Assembly (NCBI GenBank): GCA_900112325.1
Contig: FOLJ01000005.1
Span: 289,273-353,272 of the forward strand
Reading direction: 5' to 3'
Length of the DNA: 64,000 bases
Source: Micromonospora sediminimaris
GTDB lineage: Bacteria; Actinomycetota; Actinomycetes; Mycobacteriales; Micromonosporaceae
Shown here: in pieces, positions 49,938 to 58,251 of the stretch
Layout: every line of letters begins with the position of its first letter
Numbering within the stretch: position 1 is the stretch's first letter
Made by a program: the position numbers and the translations under genes
Notes under the pieces: model-generated
Told to the model about the DNA's origin: nothing
What the model saw: only the letters and a program-made list of their open reading frames with translations
Database searches by the model: none

Positions 49938-50909
49938 ATGGTTGTCAGCGCCGGGGCGGAAACCCCGACCAGCACCGGGGCGTCGACCGACCGGGGCGTC
50001 ACTCTGGACGTGCACGACCTGCGGATGCGGTACGGCTCGACAGACGTGCTCACCGGTGTGTCGTTCAGCGCGCGGCGCGGCGAGGTGCTGGCCCTGCTGG
50101 GCCCGAACGGCGCCGGCAAGACGACCACAATCGAGATCCTGGAGGGCTTCCGGATGCGCTCCGGCGGCCGGGTCGAGGTGCTGGGGACCGACCCGGCGCG
50201 GGGCGACGAGCGGTGGCGGTCCCGACTCGGCGTGGTGCTCCAGTCCTGGCGTGACCACGGCCGATGGCGGGTGCGGGAGTTGCTGACGCACCTCGGCTCC
50301 TACTACGCGCCCTACTCGACCGGGCGGATCAGCCGGCCGTGGGACATCGACGAGCTGATCCAGGTGGTCGGGCTGGCCGAGCACGCGCACAAGAAGGTCG
50401 GTCAGCTCTCCGGTGGCCAACGTCGCCGGGTGGACGTGGCGATCGGCATCGTCGGCCGGCCCGAGGTGCTCTTCCTCGACGAGCCGACCGCCGGGTTCGA
50501 CCCGTCCGCCCGCCGCGAGTTCCACGACCTGGTGCACCGGCTCACCGACATCGACGACACCACCATCCTGCTCACCACCCATGACCTGGACGAGGCGGAG
50601 AAGCTGGCCGACCGGATCCTCATCCTGGCCGGTGGTCGCATCATCGCCAGCGGGTCCGCCGACGAGCTGTCCCGCCGCATCTCCGCCGACGCCGAGGTGC
50701 GCTGGAGTCAGGGCGGGGCACGGTTCGTGCACTCCACCGGCGACGCGACCGGCTTCGTGCGGGAGCTGTTCGCCCAGCACGGCGAGGACATCGCCGACCT
50801 GGAGGTGCGCCGGGCCAGCCTGGAGGACACCTACATGACGTTGGTACGCGATCACGAGTCCGGCCGCGCCGACGGCGCGACCCGCGCGTTCGAGGAGGTG
50901 GCTCGATGA
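49938..50909 (+). CDS. ABC-2 type exporter ATPase (daunorubicin-resistance-like)
   Basis: 323 aa, ATG at 49938 with GGAGGTGG. Walker A GPNGAGKT (55-62), signature LSGGQRRRVDVA near 158, Walker B VLFLDEPTAGFDP near 178 and H-loop TTHDLDEAEKLADRI. The C-terminal 90 residues (RRISADAEVRWSQGG, ADLEVRRASLEDTYMTLV) are the extension typical of DrrA/CcmA-type drug or lipid exporters. Overlaps the permease gene by 4 bp. Target of the upstream two-component system by position. Confidence 0.94.
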   Translation: MVVSAGAETPTSTGASTDRGVTLDVHDLRMRYGSTDVLTGVSFSARRGEVLALLGPNGAGKTTTIEILEGFRMRSGGRVEVLGTDPARGDERWRSRLGVVLQSWRDHGRWRVRELLTHLGSYYAPYSTGRISRPWDIDELIQVVGLAEHAHKKVGQLSGGQRRRVDVAIGIVGRPEVLFLDEPTAGFDPSARREFHDLVHRLTDIDDTTILLTTHDLDEAEKLADRILILAGGRIIASGSADELSRRISADAEVRWSQGGARFVHSTGDATGFVRELFAQHGEDIADLEVRRASLEDTYMTLVRDHESGRADGATRAFEEVAR

Positions 50910-51757
50910 GCCCGCTGGTCGTGGCCGCCCGGGCCGGTCTGTCCCGGGGCCGGATCGAGCTGCGGCAGAGCTTCACCAACGCGGAGACCCTCTGGGGATA
51001 CCTCTTCCCGACTGTCGTCCTGCTGGTGGTGATGTTCTTCCTGCGGGGCGCCAAGGTGCCGGGCACCGAGTTCTCGCTCGGCGCGCAGACGCTGCCCAGC
51101 ACGCTCGGCATGACCGTGGCGTTCGGCGGGCTGGTCACCATGGCGTCGATCCTCACCGTGGAACGTGAGGACGGCACCCTGCTGCGGGCCAAGGCCACCC
51201 CGAACGGCATGTTCGGCTACCTGATCAGCAAGATCACACTGGTCTCGGGGATGACGCTGGTCAGCGTCGCCCTGCTCCTCGTACCGGGCCTCTTCCTCTT
51301 CGACGTCCTCGCGCTGGACAGCATCGGCGCCTGGCTGACCCTGGCCTGGGTGATGCTTGTCGGCATGGTGGCGACCATGCCGGTCGGCGCGGTCTTCGGC
51401 TCGCTGCTGTCCAACCCCCGGAACATGGGGCTGATCATGCTGCCGATGATGGGACTCATCGCGACATCGGGCATCTTCTACCCGATCACCGCGATGCCCG
51501 GCTGGTTGCAGGCCGTCGCGCAGGTCTTCCCGATCTACTGGCTCGGTCTCGGCATGCGGTCGGCGTTGCTGCCCGAGGCCATGGCCGCCGTCGAGCTCGG
51601 CGATTCGTGGCGACACCTGGAGACGCTGCTGGTGCTCGGCGGCTGGGCCGTCGCCGGGCTGGTGCTGGCACCGGTGGTGCTGCGCCGGATGGCCCGCCGG
51701 GAGTCCGGATCCAGCGTGGCGGCCCGCCGCGAGAAGGCCATGCAGCGGGTGACCTGA
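50906..51757 (+). CDS. ABC-2 type exporter permease
   Basis: 283 aa, ATG at 50906. Six membrane segments; the last ones contain LIMLPMMGLIATSGIFYPITAMPGWLQAVAQVFPIYWLGLGMR, the conserved ABC-2 transporter C-terminal block. EREDGTLLRAKATPNGMFGYLISKI near residue 90 is the coupling-helix region typical of the DrrB group. It forms the channel of the exporter with the preceding ATPase. Substrate unknown; drugs, lipids or peptides are all possible. Confidence 0.93.
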   Translation: MSPLVVAARAGLSRGRIELRQSFTNAETLWGYLFPTVVLLVVMFFLRGAKVPGTEFSLGAQTLPSTLGMTVAFGGLVTMASILTVEREDGTLLRAKATPNGMFGYLISKITLVSGMTLVSVALLLVPGLFLFDVLALDSIGAWLTLAWVMLVGMVATMPVGAVFGSLLSNPRNMGLIMLPMMGLIATSGIFYPITAMPGWLQAVAQVFPIYWLGLGMRSALLPEAMAAVELGDSWRHLETLLVLGGWAVAGLVLAPVVLRRMARRESGSSVAARREKAMQRVT

Positions 51758-51772
51758 GGATGGGCCGTCGAG

Positions 51773-52012
51773 ATGAGTGAGCACGTCCACAACCGCATCG
51801 CGATGCTCCGGGCCGAGCGGGGCATCTCCCGCCGTCAGCTGGCCGAGGCGTTGGGCGTCCACTACCAGACCATCGGCTACCTGGAACGCGGCGAGTTCAG
51901 CCCGAGCCTGCACCTGGCGCTGCGGATCGCCCGGCACTTCGAGGTGCCGGTGGAGGTGGTCTTCTCCACCGAACCGTTCCCCCGCCTCGGCGACCCGGCG
52001 CGCTCCGCCTGA
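51773..52012 (+). CDS. Small XRE helix-turn-helix regulator
   Basis: 79 aa. It is almost only a HTH: NRIAMLRAERGISRRQLAEALGVHYQTIGYLERGEFSPSLHLALRIARHFEVPVEVVFS. Such short Cro/CI-like proteins often lie last in ABC exporter operons and act on their own promoter. Starts 15 bp after the permease stop, so it belongs to the operon. The inverted repeat at 49891-49922 is a candidate site. Confidence 0.92.
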   Translation: MSEHVHNRIAMLRAERGISRRQLAEALGVHYQTIGYLERGEFSPSLHLALRIARHFEVPVEVVFSTEPFPRLGDPARSA

Positions 52013-52021
52013 TCCGCCCGG

Positions 52022-52984
52022 TCAGGGCTTGCTGGCCCGGTAGTAGTCGATGGCGCCGGGGTGCAGGGGCAACGGTGAGGTGGCGATGGCCGAGCGGGGA
52101 CTCATCCGGCCGGCCGCCGGGTGCGCGGCGGCCAGTTCGGAGCGGCGCTCCATCAGCAGCCGGGTCACGTCGCGTACCAGCGACTCCGGCAGGTTGGCCC
52201 GCACCACCAGGTAGTTCGGGTTGGCCACGGTGGTGACCGGATCGACGCCGTACACCGAGCGGGGAATGTCCCGCGGCACGTACACCTCGGGGTTGCCCCG
52301 GCGCAGCCGTGCGGTCCACTCGCCCAGGTCGACGATGCGGGTGGGGGTGTCCTGGGCGAACTGGGCGACCGCGCGTACCGGCAGCCCGCCGGAGAAGAAG
52401 AAGGCGTCGATCCGGCCGGCGCGCAGCGCGGCCACCGAATCGTCCAGGCCGAGCCGTTCCTGCCGTACCTGTGCGTCGTCGAGGCCGGCGGCGGTCAACA
52501 GCCGATCCACCGTGATCTTGGTCCCGGAGCCGGCCGCGCCCACCGAGACCCGCCGGCCGCGCAGGTCGGTCAGGGTGCGCACCGGGCTGTCGGCGGTGGT
52601 GACCAGGTGCAGCAGGTCGTCGTAGACCCGGGCGACCGCCACCACCGGCGGGTCCGGACCCGGGTCGGCCTGCAACACGTCGGCCTGGGTGAAGCCGAGT
52701 TCGGCCGCACCGGCGTTGAGCAGTTGCACGTTCTCCGCGGAGGCCGCGGTGACCAGCACCTCCGCCCGCACCTGCGGCAGTTCCCGGTTGAGGATGGCCG
52801 CCAGCGACGAGCCGAAGGCGTGGTAGACGGCGGTGGGGCTGCCGGTGGCGATCCGGATGATCACCGGCTCACCCGGGTCGTCGCGGCAGCCGCCGAGGCC
52901 GGGCAGAGCCAGCAGCAGGGTCAACGCCACCGCCACGCGGGCGCCGCGCCACCGGGCTCGGGCGGGATACCGGGTACGGGTCAC
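52022..52984 (-). CDS. TAXI-family solute-binding lipoprotein
   Basis: 320 aa, GTG at 52984 (52993 also possible). Signal peptide ends in a lipobox PGLGGC (Cys about 33), so the mature protein is lipid-anchored outside. TAXI hallmark blocks follow: IRIATGSPTAVYHAFGSSLAAIL, TAASAENVQLLNAGAAELGFTQADVL, LRGRRVSVGAAGSGTKITVDRLL, DAFFFSGGLPVRAVAQFA and YGVDPVTTVANPNYLVVRANLP. TAXI proteins bind small acids (for example glutamate or ketoglutarate) for TRAP transporters, but no TRAP membrane gene is visible here, so it may act alone or with a distant partner, or as a sensor subunit. Confidence 0.9.
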   Translation of the reverse strand: MTRTRYPARARWRGARVAVALTLLLALPGLGGCRDDPGEPVIIRIATGSPTAVYHAFGSSLAAILNRELPQVRAEVLVTAASAENVQLLNAGAAELGFTQADVLQADPGPDPPVVAVARVYDDLLHLVTTADSPVRTLTDLRGRRVSVGAAGSGTKITVDRLLTAAGLDDAQVRQERLGLDDSVAALRAGRIDAFFFSGGLPVRAVAQFAQDTPTRIVDLGEWTARLRRGNPEVYVPRDIPRSVYGVDPVTTVANPNYLVVRANLPESLVRDVTRLLMERRSELAAAHPAAGRMSPRSAIATSPLPLHPGAIDYYRASKP

Positions 52985-53066
52985 GGGCAGCACTGTGCGC
53001 CGCCGGACCCCGATGACGCAACCCCGGGGACGGGCGGAGCAGGTGCGGCCGTCGGTCGGCCGCCGG

Positions 53067-53786
53067 TCAGGCCACCGGCCGCTGCACCGCCTCCTCCGCC
53101 GCGTACCGCAGGATTCGGTCCCGATCCCGACCGTGCGCCACACTGACCAGGAAGCAGCCGGTGCTCGGACGCAGCAGCGCCGGCACGTCCAGCAGGGCGG
53201 CGCCGCGTACCAGCACCGCGCCGAGTTCCCGGTCGGTGATCCGCACCCCGAGGATGTGCCGCCGGACATGCCGGCCACCGGCCAGCAGCGCGGCCCGCCA
53301 GGCGGCGGCGGCCAACCGGGTGCGCCACAGCCGCCGCGCCGTCGAGGCACCCGGCACCGGGCCACCGAGCAGCTCCCGCCGGCCACGCCGCCAACCGTTC
53401 TCCACGATCGCCGCGTACGTCGGCCGGTGCTCCCGCCCGACGTGCAGCCGGTGCAGCTCGTACCGGCGGCGCAGCCCACCGACCGCCACCTCGTGCCGGA
53501 CCGGGATGTCGAGACGGTTGAGCAGCTGCCGGGTCCGCCGCGCCGCCTCCTCCCGGTTGAACTCGATAGTCGTCGGCCGGACGGGTTGCTGCCCGACGTG
53601 CCGGTGCCCGGGGGTCGCCGGCGGCGGCATGCAGCGCAGCAGGCAGGCCGTCTCGAAGGCGTCGGCAAGCGTCGTCCAGTCCAGCGGTGGCGGTGCCGAC
53701 GGGGGCGGGGCCGACGGCGGCGTGCTGGACGCCGGCAGGGCCGATGACGGACGGGACCGGTCGAGCAGGATCGGTTCAGCAACCAC
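53067..53786 (-). CDS. Arg-rich protein of unknown function
   Basis: 239 aa, GTG at 53786. N-terminal 35 residues are Ser/Pro/Ala-rich and probably disordered. The rest has balanced, gene-like composition: PTTIEFNREEAARRTRQLLNRLDIPVRHEV, RYELHRLHVGREHRPTYAAIVENGWRRG and VRGAALLDVPALLRPSTGCFLVSVAHGRDRDR. It may be a folded domain with a hydrophobic core near 210. No signal peptide and no family recognised. Lies 82 bp upstream of the TAXI lipoprotein gene on the same strand. Confidence 0.65.
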   Translation of the reverse strand: MVAEPILLDRSRPSSALPASSTPPSAPPPSAPPPLDWTTLADAFETACLLRCMPPPATPGHRHVGQQPVRPTTIEFNREEAARRTRQLLNRLDIPVRHEVAVGGLRRRYELHRLHVGREHRPTYAAIVENGWRRGRRELLGGPVPGASTARRLWRTRLAAAAWRAALLAGGRHVRRHILGVRITDRELGAVLVRGAALLDVPALLRPSTGCFLVSVAHGRDRDRILRYAAEEAVQRPVA

Positions 53787-53884
53787 CGGAGGGCCTCCTC
53801 GTCGCGTCGGGTCCTCTTACGGTGACCCGCGACACCGACCGGTGGTACCGATCCGGTCCAGCCTTGAGGAAATCTTGCGTCTGG

Positions 53885-54679
53885 TTACAGCTCCGAAACG
53901 ATCACGTCGACCTGACGTGGCCGGCCGGGCCCGCTGGCCTGCTCGCACACCGTGTACTTCAGGTCTCGCAGCGTCGTCACCAGCGCTGTCACGGAACGCG
54001 GTCGGGCGCCGGCGAGCAGCAGGTCCCGGACCAGCCGCCCCTTGGTGGCCTTGTTGAAGTGGCTGACCACCGAGCGCACCGGCACACCGTCGACCTCCCG
54101 TTCATGCAGCACCCGCACGGTGAGGGTGCGCTCGGCCAGCTCGCCGCGCGGCGTCCAGGCCGCCGCGTACGCCCCGGAACGTAGGTCCAGCACCGGGCCG
54201 CGACCGGCCGCCGCGGTCAGCGCGGCCCCCAGATCCTGCCGCCAGAGCGCCGGCAGCGCGCCGACGCCGGGCAGCCGGGCCCCGATCGGGCAGCGGTACG
54301 GCGGGATCCGGTCGGTCAGCCGTACCGCGCCCCACAGACCGGAACTGATCAGCACCTGCCGTCCGGCCGCCCGCTGCGCCGCCGCCGGCAGGCTGGCCAG
54401 GTCGAGGGCCTCGTAGAGCACGCCGGTGTAGATCTGGCCGGCGGGTGCGGTGGCGGCCTGCCGCAGCCGGGCATTGCGTCGCAACTCGCCGTGCTGCCCG
54501 GCACCGAGGCCCAGCGCGGTCAGCGCCGTCTCCGGCGGCCCGGCGCTGAGGGCGACCAGGGCGGACAGCACCTCCTCCCGCCGTGGGTTCAGCTCCGGCA
54601 GGGAGAGGCGGTCCAGGTCCAGTCGGCGGCCCGAGCCGGCCTCGGCCTTGCCCTCCGAGGGCGGCAGCAGGATGAGCAT
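53885..54679 (-). CDS. yaaA: YaaA family peroxide-stress protein
   Basis: 264 aa, ATG at 54679. MLILLPPSEGKAEAG is the classical YaaA/DUF328 opening, followed by LPAAAQRAAGRQVLISSGLWGAVRLTDRIPPYRCPIGARLPG and the C-terminal VVSHFNKATKGRLVRDLLL, which contains the family K-x-x-K/H-F-x-K-x-x-K-G-R motif. In E. coli YaaA lowers free iron and DNA damage during peroxide stress and binds DNA. It starts 8 bp after the stop of the membrane protein gene upstream and is probably co-transcribed with it. Confidence 0.93.
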   Translation of the reverse strand: MLILLPPSEGKAEAGSGRRLDLDRLSLPELNPRREEVLSALVALSAGPPETALTALGLGAGQHGELRRNARLRQAATAPAGQIYTGVLYEALDLASLPAAAQRAAGRQVLISSGLWGAVRLTDRIPPYRCPIGARLPGVGALPALWRQDLGAALTAAAGRGPVLDLRSGAYAAAWTPRGELAERTLTVRVLHEREVDGVPVRSVVSHFNKATKGRLVRDLLLAGARPRSVTALVTTLRDLKYTVCEQASGPGRPRQVDVIVSEL

Positions 54680-54687
54680 GGGTGACT

Positions 54688-56352
54688 CTAACGCCACGGC
54701 CGGAGCGGCTCCGGCGGGTGGTACACCCGGAAGCCACCGATCTCGGCGAGCAGCGCCGCGCCGGCCCGGTCGCCGAGCAGTTCCCGCAGCCGCCGGTCCG
54801 CCGGGGCGTCGGCAGCCAGCACGTACCCGGGCCGCTGTGCCCGCGCCAGCCGCCACCAGTACGCCGGGTACCGGTTCTGCCCGGGGTGCAGACTGCCGTC
54901 GACCACCGCGCAGACCACCTCCTCGTCGGTGTTGAAGATCAGCCGGTTGCAGGTCCAGTACTCGCCGTACACCTCACGCAGGCCGGCCGCGCGGACCGTG
55001 TCGGCCAACTCCCGAGCCTGTCGTTCCTCGGTGCGTCCGGGATCCGCGCCGGTGGTGGCGAAGAGCACGGTCACCACAAGCGAGCCGGCGGCCAGCGCGG
55101 CCAGCGCGGCGGCGGCCACCGCACCCGCCACCCGGCCCACCACACCGACGGTGCCCCGTCGGGCGGCGACCGCCGCCACCCACAGCGGCCAGAGCACCGC
55201 CGGCAGCGACAGTTGCAGCACCGACAGGTAGCGGGCGTTGCCCAGCGGATCCGTCGCCGCCAGCGGACTGCGTACGTACGCCAGCAGGGTCAACGCCGCG
55301 CCCGCGAGCAGCGCGAGGTGCACGACCGGGCCGACCCGCTCGCCGCGCCCGGTTCCTCGGCGGTACGCGAGCCCGGCGAGCGTCGCCGCCACCACCAGCA
55401 GCAGCGGGTAGAGCAGGCCGAACCACGCCTGCCAGCGGGGGCAACCGTCGACCGGGCAGAGCCCGGCGGCCAGCGGTACGCCCTCCAGCAGCCCACCGCC
55501 GAGCCGTTGCGACCAGGGCGGCGCCGGCCCGTCCTCGCCGCTGACCCCACGCAGCACCGACAGGGAGTCCTGCCCGGGTGGGGCCACCAGGTTGTCCCGG
55601 ATCATCGGGGCGAGCCCGACGGCGAAACCGACGACAAGCAGCAGACCCGACCAGCCGAGCAGTTCCCGGCGCAGCGTCCACACCAGGGCCAGCCCGGCCA
55701 CCGCCAGGTACGGCACGATCAGCCAGTCCGACCAGAGCGCCACCCCGGCGAGCAGCCCGAAGCCGCCCACGGCCAGCGCCCGGTGCCGTGCCGTGCCCCG
55801 GGCCAGCGCCACCACGATCAGCAGCATCGCCAGCACCGCCACCTTGACCTCCGGCCGCCCGCCGACCGCGGTCACCTGGTCCCGGACGACCCGCTCGGAG
55901 CCGAGGGCGAGCAGCCCGACGACGACGGTGGCGAACCACGGCGAGCAGATCCGCCGGGTCAGCCGGTGGATCAGCCAGAGGAACAGCGCGTAGAGCGCGA
56001 GCACCGGCAGCCGCAGCAGCGGCCAGCTCGGCCCGGTCACCGCGAGCAGCGGTGCGGCCAGGTACGACTCCAGGGTGCCCATGTACCGCTGGCCGTACAG
56101 GAAGATCGGTTGCTCACGGCCCTGCGCGATGTGCAGCGCGGCCAGCCCGAAGGTGGCCTCGTCGCTGTTGGAGACGGGCACGGTGGTCAGCACCAGGACC
56201 AGCCGGTACCCGACTCCGAGCATCCCGAGCAGCAGGGCGACAAGCGCCGGCCGGTCGAGCCGTGGCCGCCACCGCCCGCGCTGTCGCCCTGGTTCCGCCC
56301 CTGCTCGTGGCACGACCTCGCCCCCGTCGTCGTCCCGACCGGAGTGTGTCAC
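54688..56352 (-). CDS. GT-C-like multi-pass membrane glycosyltransferase
   Basis: 554 aa from GTG 56352; GTG near 56324, preceded by GAGG, may be the true start. About eleven membrane segments. The exported loop after the first contains TTVPVSNSDEATFGLAALHIAQGREQPIFLYGQRYMGTLESYLAAPLL: the SDEA motif and GQRYMG are typical of PMT/ArnT-like GT-C enzymes, with the conserved Asp-Glu pair as catalytic base. C-terminal exported domain has CNRLIFNTDEEVVCAV with two cysteines. A lipid-linked sugar is the expected donor. Divergent from the App1-type gene at 56428. Confidence 0.82.
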   Translation of the reverse strand: MTHSGRDDDGGEVVPRAGAEPGRQRGRWRPRLDRPALVALLLGMLGVGYRLVLVLTTVPVSNSDEATFGLAALHIAQGREQPIFLYGQRYMGTLESYLAAPLLAVTGPSWPLLRLPVLALYALFLWLIHRLTRRICSPWFATVVVGLLALGSERVVRDQVTAVGGRPEVKVAVLAMLLIVVALARGTARHRALAVGGFGLLAGVALWSDWLIVPYLAVAGLALVWTLRRELLGWSGLLLVVGFAVGLAPMIRDNLVAPPGQDSLSVLRGVSGEDGPAPPWSQRLGGGLLEGVPLAAGLCPVDGCPRWQAWFGLLYPLLLVVAATLAGLAYRRGTGRGERVGPVVHLALLAGAALTLLAYVRSPLAATDPLGNARYLSVLQLSLPAVLWPLWVAAVAARRGTVGVVGRVAGAVAAAALAALAAGSLVVTVLFATTGADPGRTEERQARELADTVRAAGLREVYGEYWTCNRLIFNTDEEVVCAVVDGSLHPGQNRYPAYWWRLARAQRPGYVLAADAPADRRLRELLGDRAGAALLAEIGGFRVYHPPEPLRPWR

Positions 56353-56427
56353 GGCGGCGACGTCGGGCGTGGCGGTTCGGCTCAGCTCGCGTGGCCGAGG
56401 TGGCTGGTCTGTGGCAGGGTTGCTTCC

Positions 56428-57468
56428 GTGCCACCGACTCCCGCAGGCCAGCTGGCCATACCGAACCTGCACCGGGCCGCGCGGATCGAGGACGCCGTGC
56501 ACGCCCTGGTGGAACGCCGGCTGCGGCGGACCGGCTGGCGGACCAACATCATCGCGTATACCGGCTACGGCGGGCCCGGTTGGGTACGGGTGATGTGCCG
56601 GGTGTTGCTGGGGCGGCCGGACACCCGCCAGCGCGGCCGGTTGGAGAAGGTCCGGGGCTGGCGCAGCTTCACCACCCTGCCGGCCAAACACGTCACGGTG
56701 ACCATCGAGACCGGCGGGGTGGTGCACGAGGCACGGGCCGACCGCAGCGGCTTCATCGACACGGTGCTCGACGCGACCCTGCCACCCGGCTGGGGTTCGG
56801 TGCGGCTGAGCATGCCCGACGCCGAGCCGGTCGAGGCCCCGGTGCGCATCCTCGACCCGGAGGTGCGGTTCGGCATCATCTCCGACATCGACGACACGGT
56901 CATGGTGACCGCGCTGCCCCGGCCGCTGCTCGCCGCGTGGAACACCTTCGTCCTGGACGAGCACGCCCGCGCGGCGGTGCCCGGCATGGCGGTGCTCTAC
57001 GAGCGACTGGTCACCGCCCACCCCGGCGCGCCCGTGTTCTACCTGTCGACCGGCGCGTGGAACGTCGCCCCGACGTTGACCCGGTTCCTGTCCCGGCACC
57101 TCTACCCGGCCGGGCCGCTGCTGCTGACCGACTGGGGGCCGACCCAGGACCGCTGGTTCCGCAGCGGCCGGGAACACAAGCGGGCCACCCTGGCCCGGCT
57201 GGCCAAGGAGTTTCCCGACGTGCGTTGGCTGCTCGTCGGTGACGACGGCCAGCACGACCAGGAAATCTACCGCGAGTTCGTCGCCGCCCACCCGGACAAC
57301 GTCGCCGGGGTGGCGATCCGCCGGCTGTCGCCCACCCAGGCGGTGCTCGCCGGTAGCCTGCCGCTCCCACACGACGAGCACACCGAGGGGCCGGTGGGGC
57401 AGAAGTGGCTCTCCGCGCCCGACGGCGCCGGTCTGTGGACCCTGCTGCGCGGCGCCGGCCTGGTTTGA
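56428..57468 (+). CDS. App1-type phosphatidate phosphatase domain protein
   Basis: 346 aa, GTG at 56428. The C-terminal HAD-like domain has D153-x-D155-x-T157 in IISDIDDTVMVTALPR, the catalytic DxDxT of the App1/DUF2183 family, then FYLSTGAWN (motif II), DRWFRSGREHKRATL with lysine and VRWLLVGDDGQHDQEIYREF (motif with acidic residues). The first 140 residues form a beta-rich domain (HVTVTIETGGVVHEARADRSGFID). App1-type proteins dephosphorylate phosphatidic acid and diacylglycerol pyrophosphate in yeast; bacterial ones are mostly uncharacterised. Here it sits away from lipid genes. Confidence 0.9.
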   Translation: MPPTPAGQLAIPNLHRAARIEDAVHALVERRLRRTGWRTNIIAYTGYGGPGWVRVMCRVLLGRPDTRQRGRLEKVRGWRSFTTLPAKHVTVTIETGGVVHEARADRSGFIDTVLDATLPPGWGSVRLSMPDAEPVEAPVRILDPEVRFGIISDIDDTVMVTALPRPLLAAWNTFVLDEHARAAVPGMAVLYERLVTAHPGAPVFYLSTGAWNVAPTLTRFLSRHLYPAGPLLLTDWGPTQDRWFRSGREHKRATLARLAKEFPDVRWLLVGDDGQHDQEIYREFVAAHPDNVAGVAIRRLSPTQAVLAGSLPLPHDEHTEGPVGQKWLSAPDGAGLWTLLRGAGLV

Positions 57469-57481
57469 GCTGGACCTGCTG

Positions 57482-57512
57482 CGCGGCGCGCGGGCTCGGT
57501 CCGCGCGCCGCG
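57482..57512. terminator. Hairpin terminator between convergent genes
   Basis: CGCGGCGCGCGG (57482-57493) pairs exactly with 57501-57512 over a 7-nt loop, between stops at 57468 (plus) and 57523 (minus). Confidence 0.75.
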
Positions 57513-57522
57513 TGCCTCGAGG

Positions 57523-58059
57523 TCAGCCGCCCGGCGTGAGCGTGACCTCGCCGGTGCAGCCGGCCAGGGTGCGACGGTCTTCGAGCAGGTCGATGACCGC
57601 CTGTCGGTTGGCGATCCGGGCCTCCGAGAGAGCGTCCGGGTTGCGCCGTTGGCCGTCGATGAAGGCGAGGTTGTTGCGGACCGCGACGTCGAGGCCGGCG
57701 CAGTTCTCCGCCGCGCCACCGTTGAGTGCCGCGTTCGGGTCCGCGTCGGGCACCTCGACCTCGCCGGTACAGCCCGCCGCCGCGCGCCGCTGCTCCAACT
57801 GGTCGATGACCGCCTGCCGGTTGGCGATCCGGGCCTCCGTCAACTCGTCGGGGAACACCAGCTGGTCGGCGATGAACGCCAGATTGTTGCCCACGGCGGC
57901 GTCCAGGCCGTCGCAGTTCTCACTTGCCTGACTGGTCCCGGTGGCCACCGCGAAGGCCACCGCCAGGGTCACCCCGACCGCCGCGAACCCCGCGATCCTC
58001 CGCTGCCCCGGCGAGGGTTCGCTGCCACGGTTCCTGGCCGTACGCCCACTGCTCGCCAT
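57523..58059 (-). CDS. Exported protein made of two 54-residue Cys-containing repeats
   Basis: 178 aa, ATG at 58059 preceded by GGAGGATTG. A basic N-terminus and hydrophobic segment (residues 21-45, AAVGVTLAVAFAVATGTSQA) act as signal or anchor. Two repeats follow at residues 48-101 and 119-172, sharing NNLAFI, EARIANRQAVID and AGCTGEV; each has two cysteines (49/97 and 120/168) that could close one disulfide per repeat. The two halves are joined by a Pro/Asp/Ala linker. No family recognised. The repeats look helical and could bind a partner in the wall space. Confidence 0.8.
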   Translation of the reverse strand: MASSGRTARNRGSEPSPGQRRIAGFAAVGVTLAVAFAVATGTSQASENCDGLDAAVGNNLAFIADQLVFPDELTEARIANRQAVIDQLEQRRAAAGCTGEVEVPDADPNAALNGGAAENCAGLDVAVRNNLAFIDGQRRNPDALSEARIANRQAVIDLLEDRRTLAGCTGEVTLTPGG

Positions 58060-58173
58060 CAATCCTCCGCCTCGTCGCTCACCTGGAACCGGGAGTACGG
58101 ACGCGTGGACGTGGTTGGTTCACCGTTCGATGATCTACCTGCCCGCCCGGCGGATTGTTGTATGCCTGGTAAG

Positions 58174-58215
58174 CGTCATGTCACTCAGACATGAATATGT
58201 CCGAGTGACATGACG
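58174..58215. promoter_or_regulatory. 42-bp near-perfect palindrome
   Basis: CGTCATGTCACTC (58174-58186) is inverted exactly at 58203-58215; inside, GACA (58188-58191) pairs with TGTC (58198-58201) around TGAATA, with a single A/C mismatch between. It is much less GC-rich than its surroundings and lacks a T-run, so it could be an operator or a terminator. It lies 37 bp beyond the glgB stop and 115 bp before the Cys-repeat gene. Confidence 0.7.
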
Positions 58216-58251
58216 TCTTCGAGGACAACCGGTCCTGGTGCCGGCCGCCCC

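Noticed and set aside
56353..57381. Upstream extension of the GT-C-like membrane protein frame
   Set aside because: It is antisense to the App1-type gene and has no conserved motif; the protein's own features begin after about 56352.
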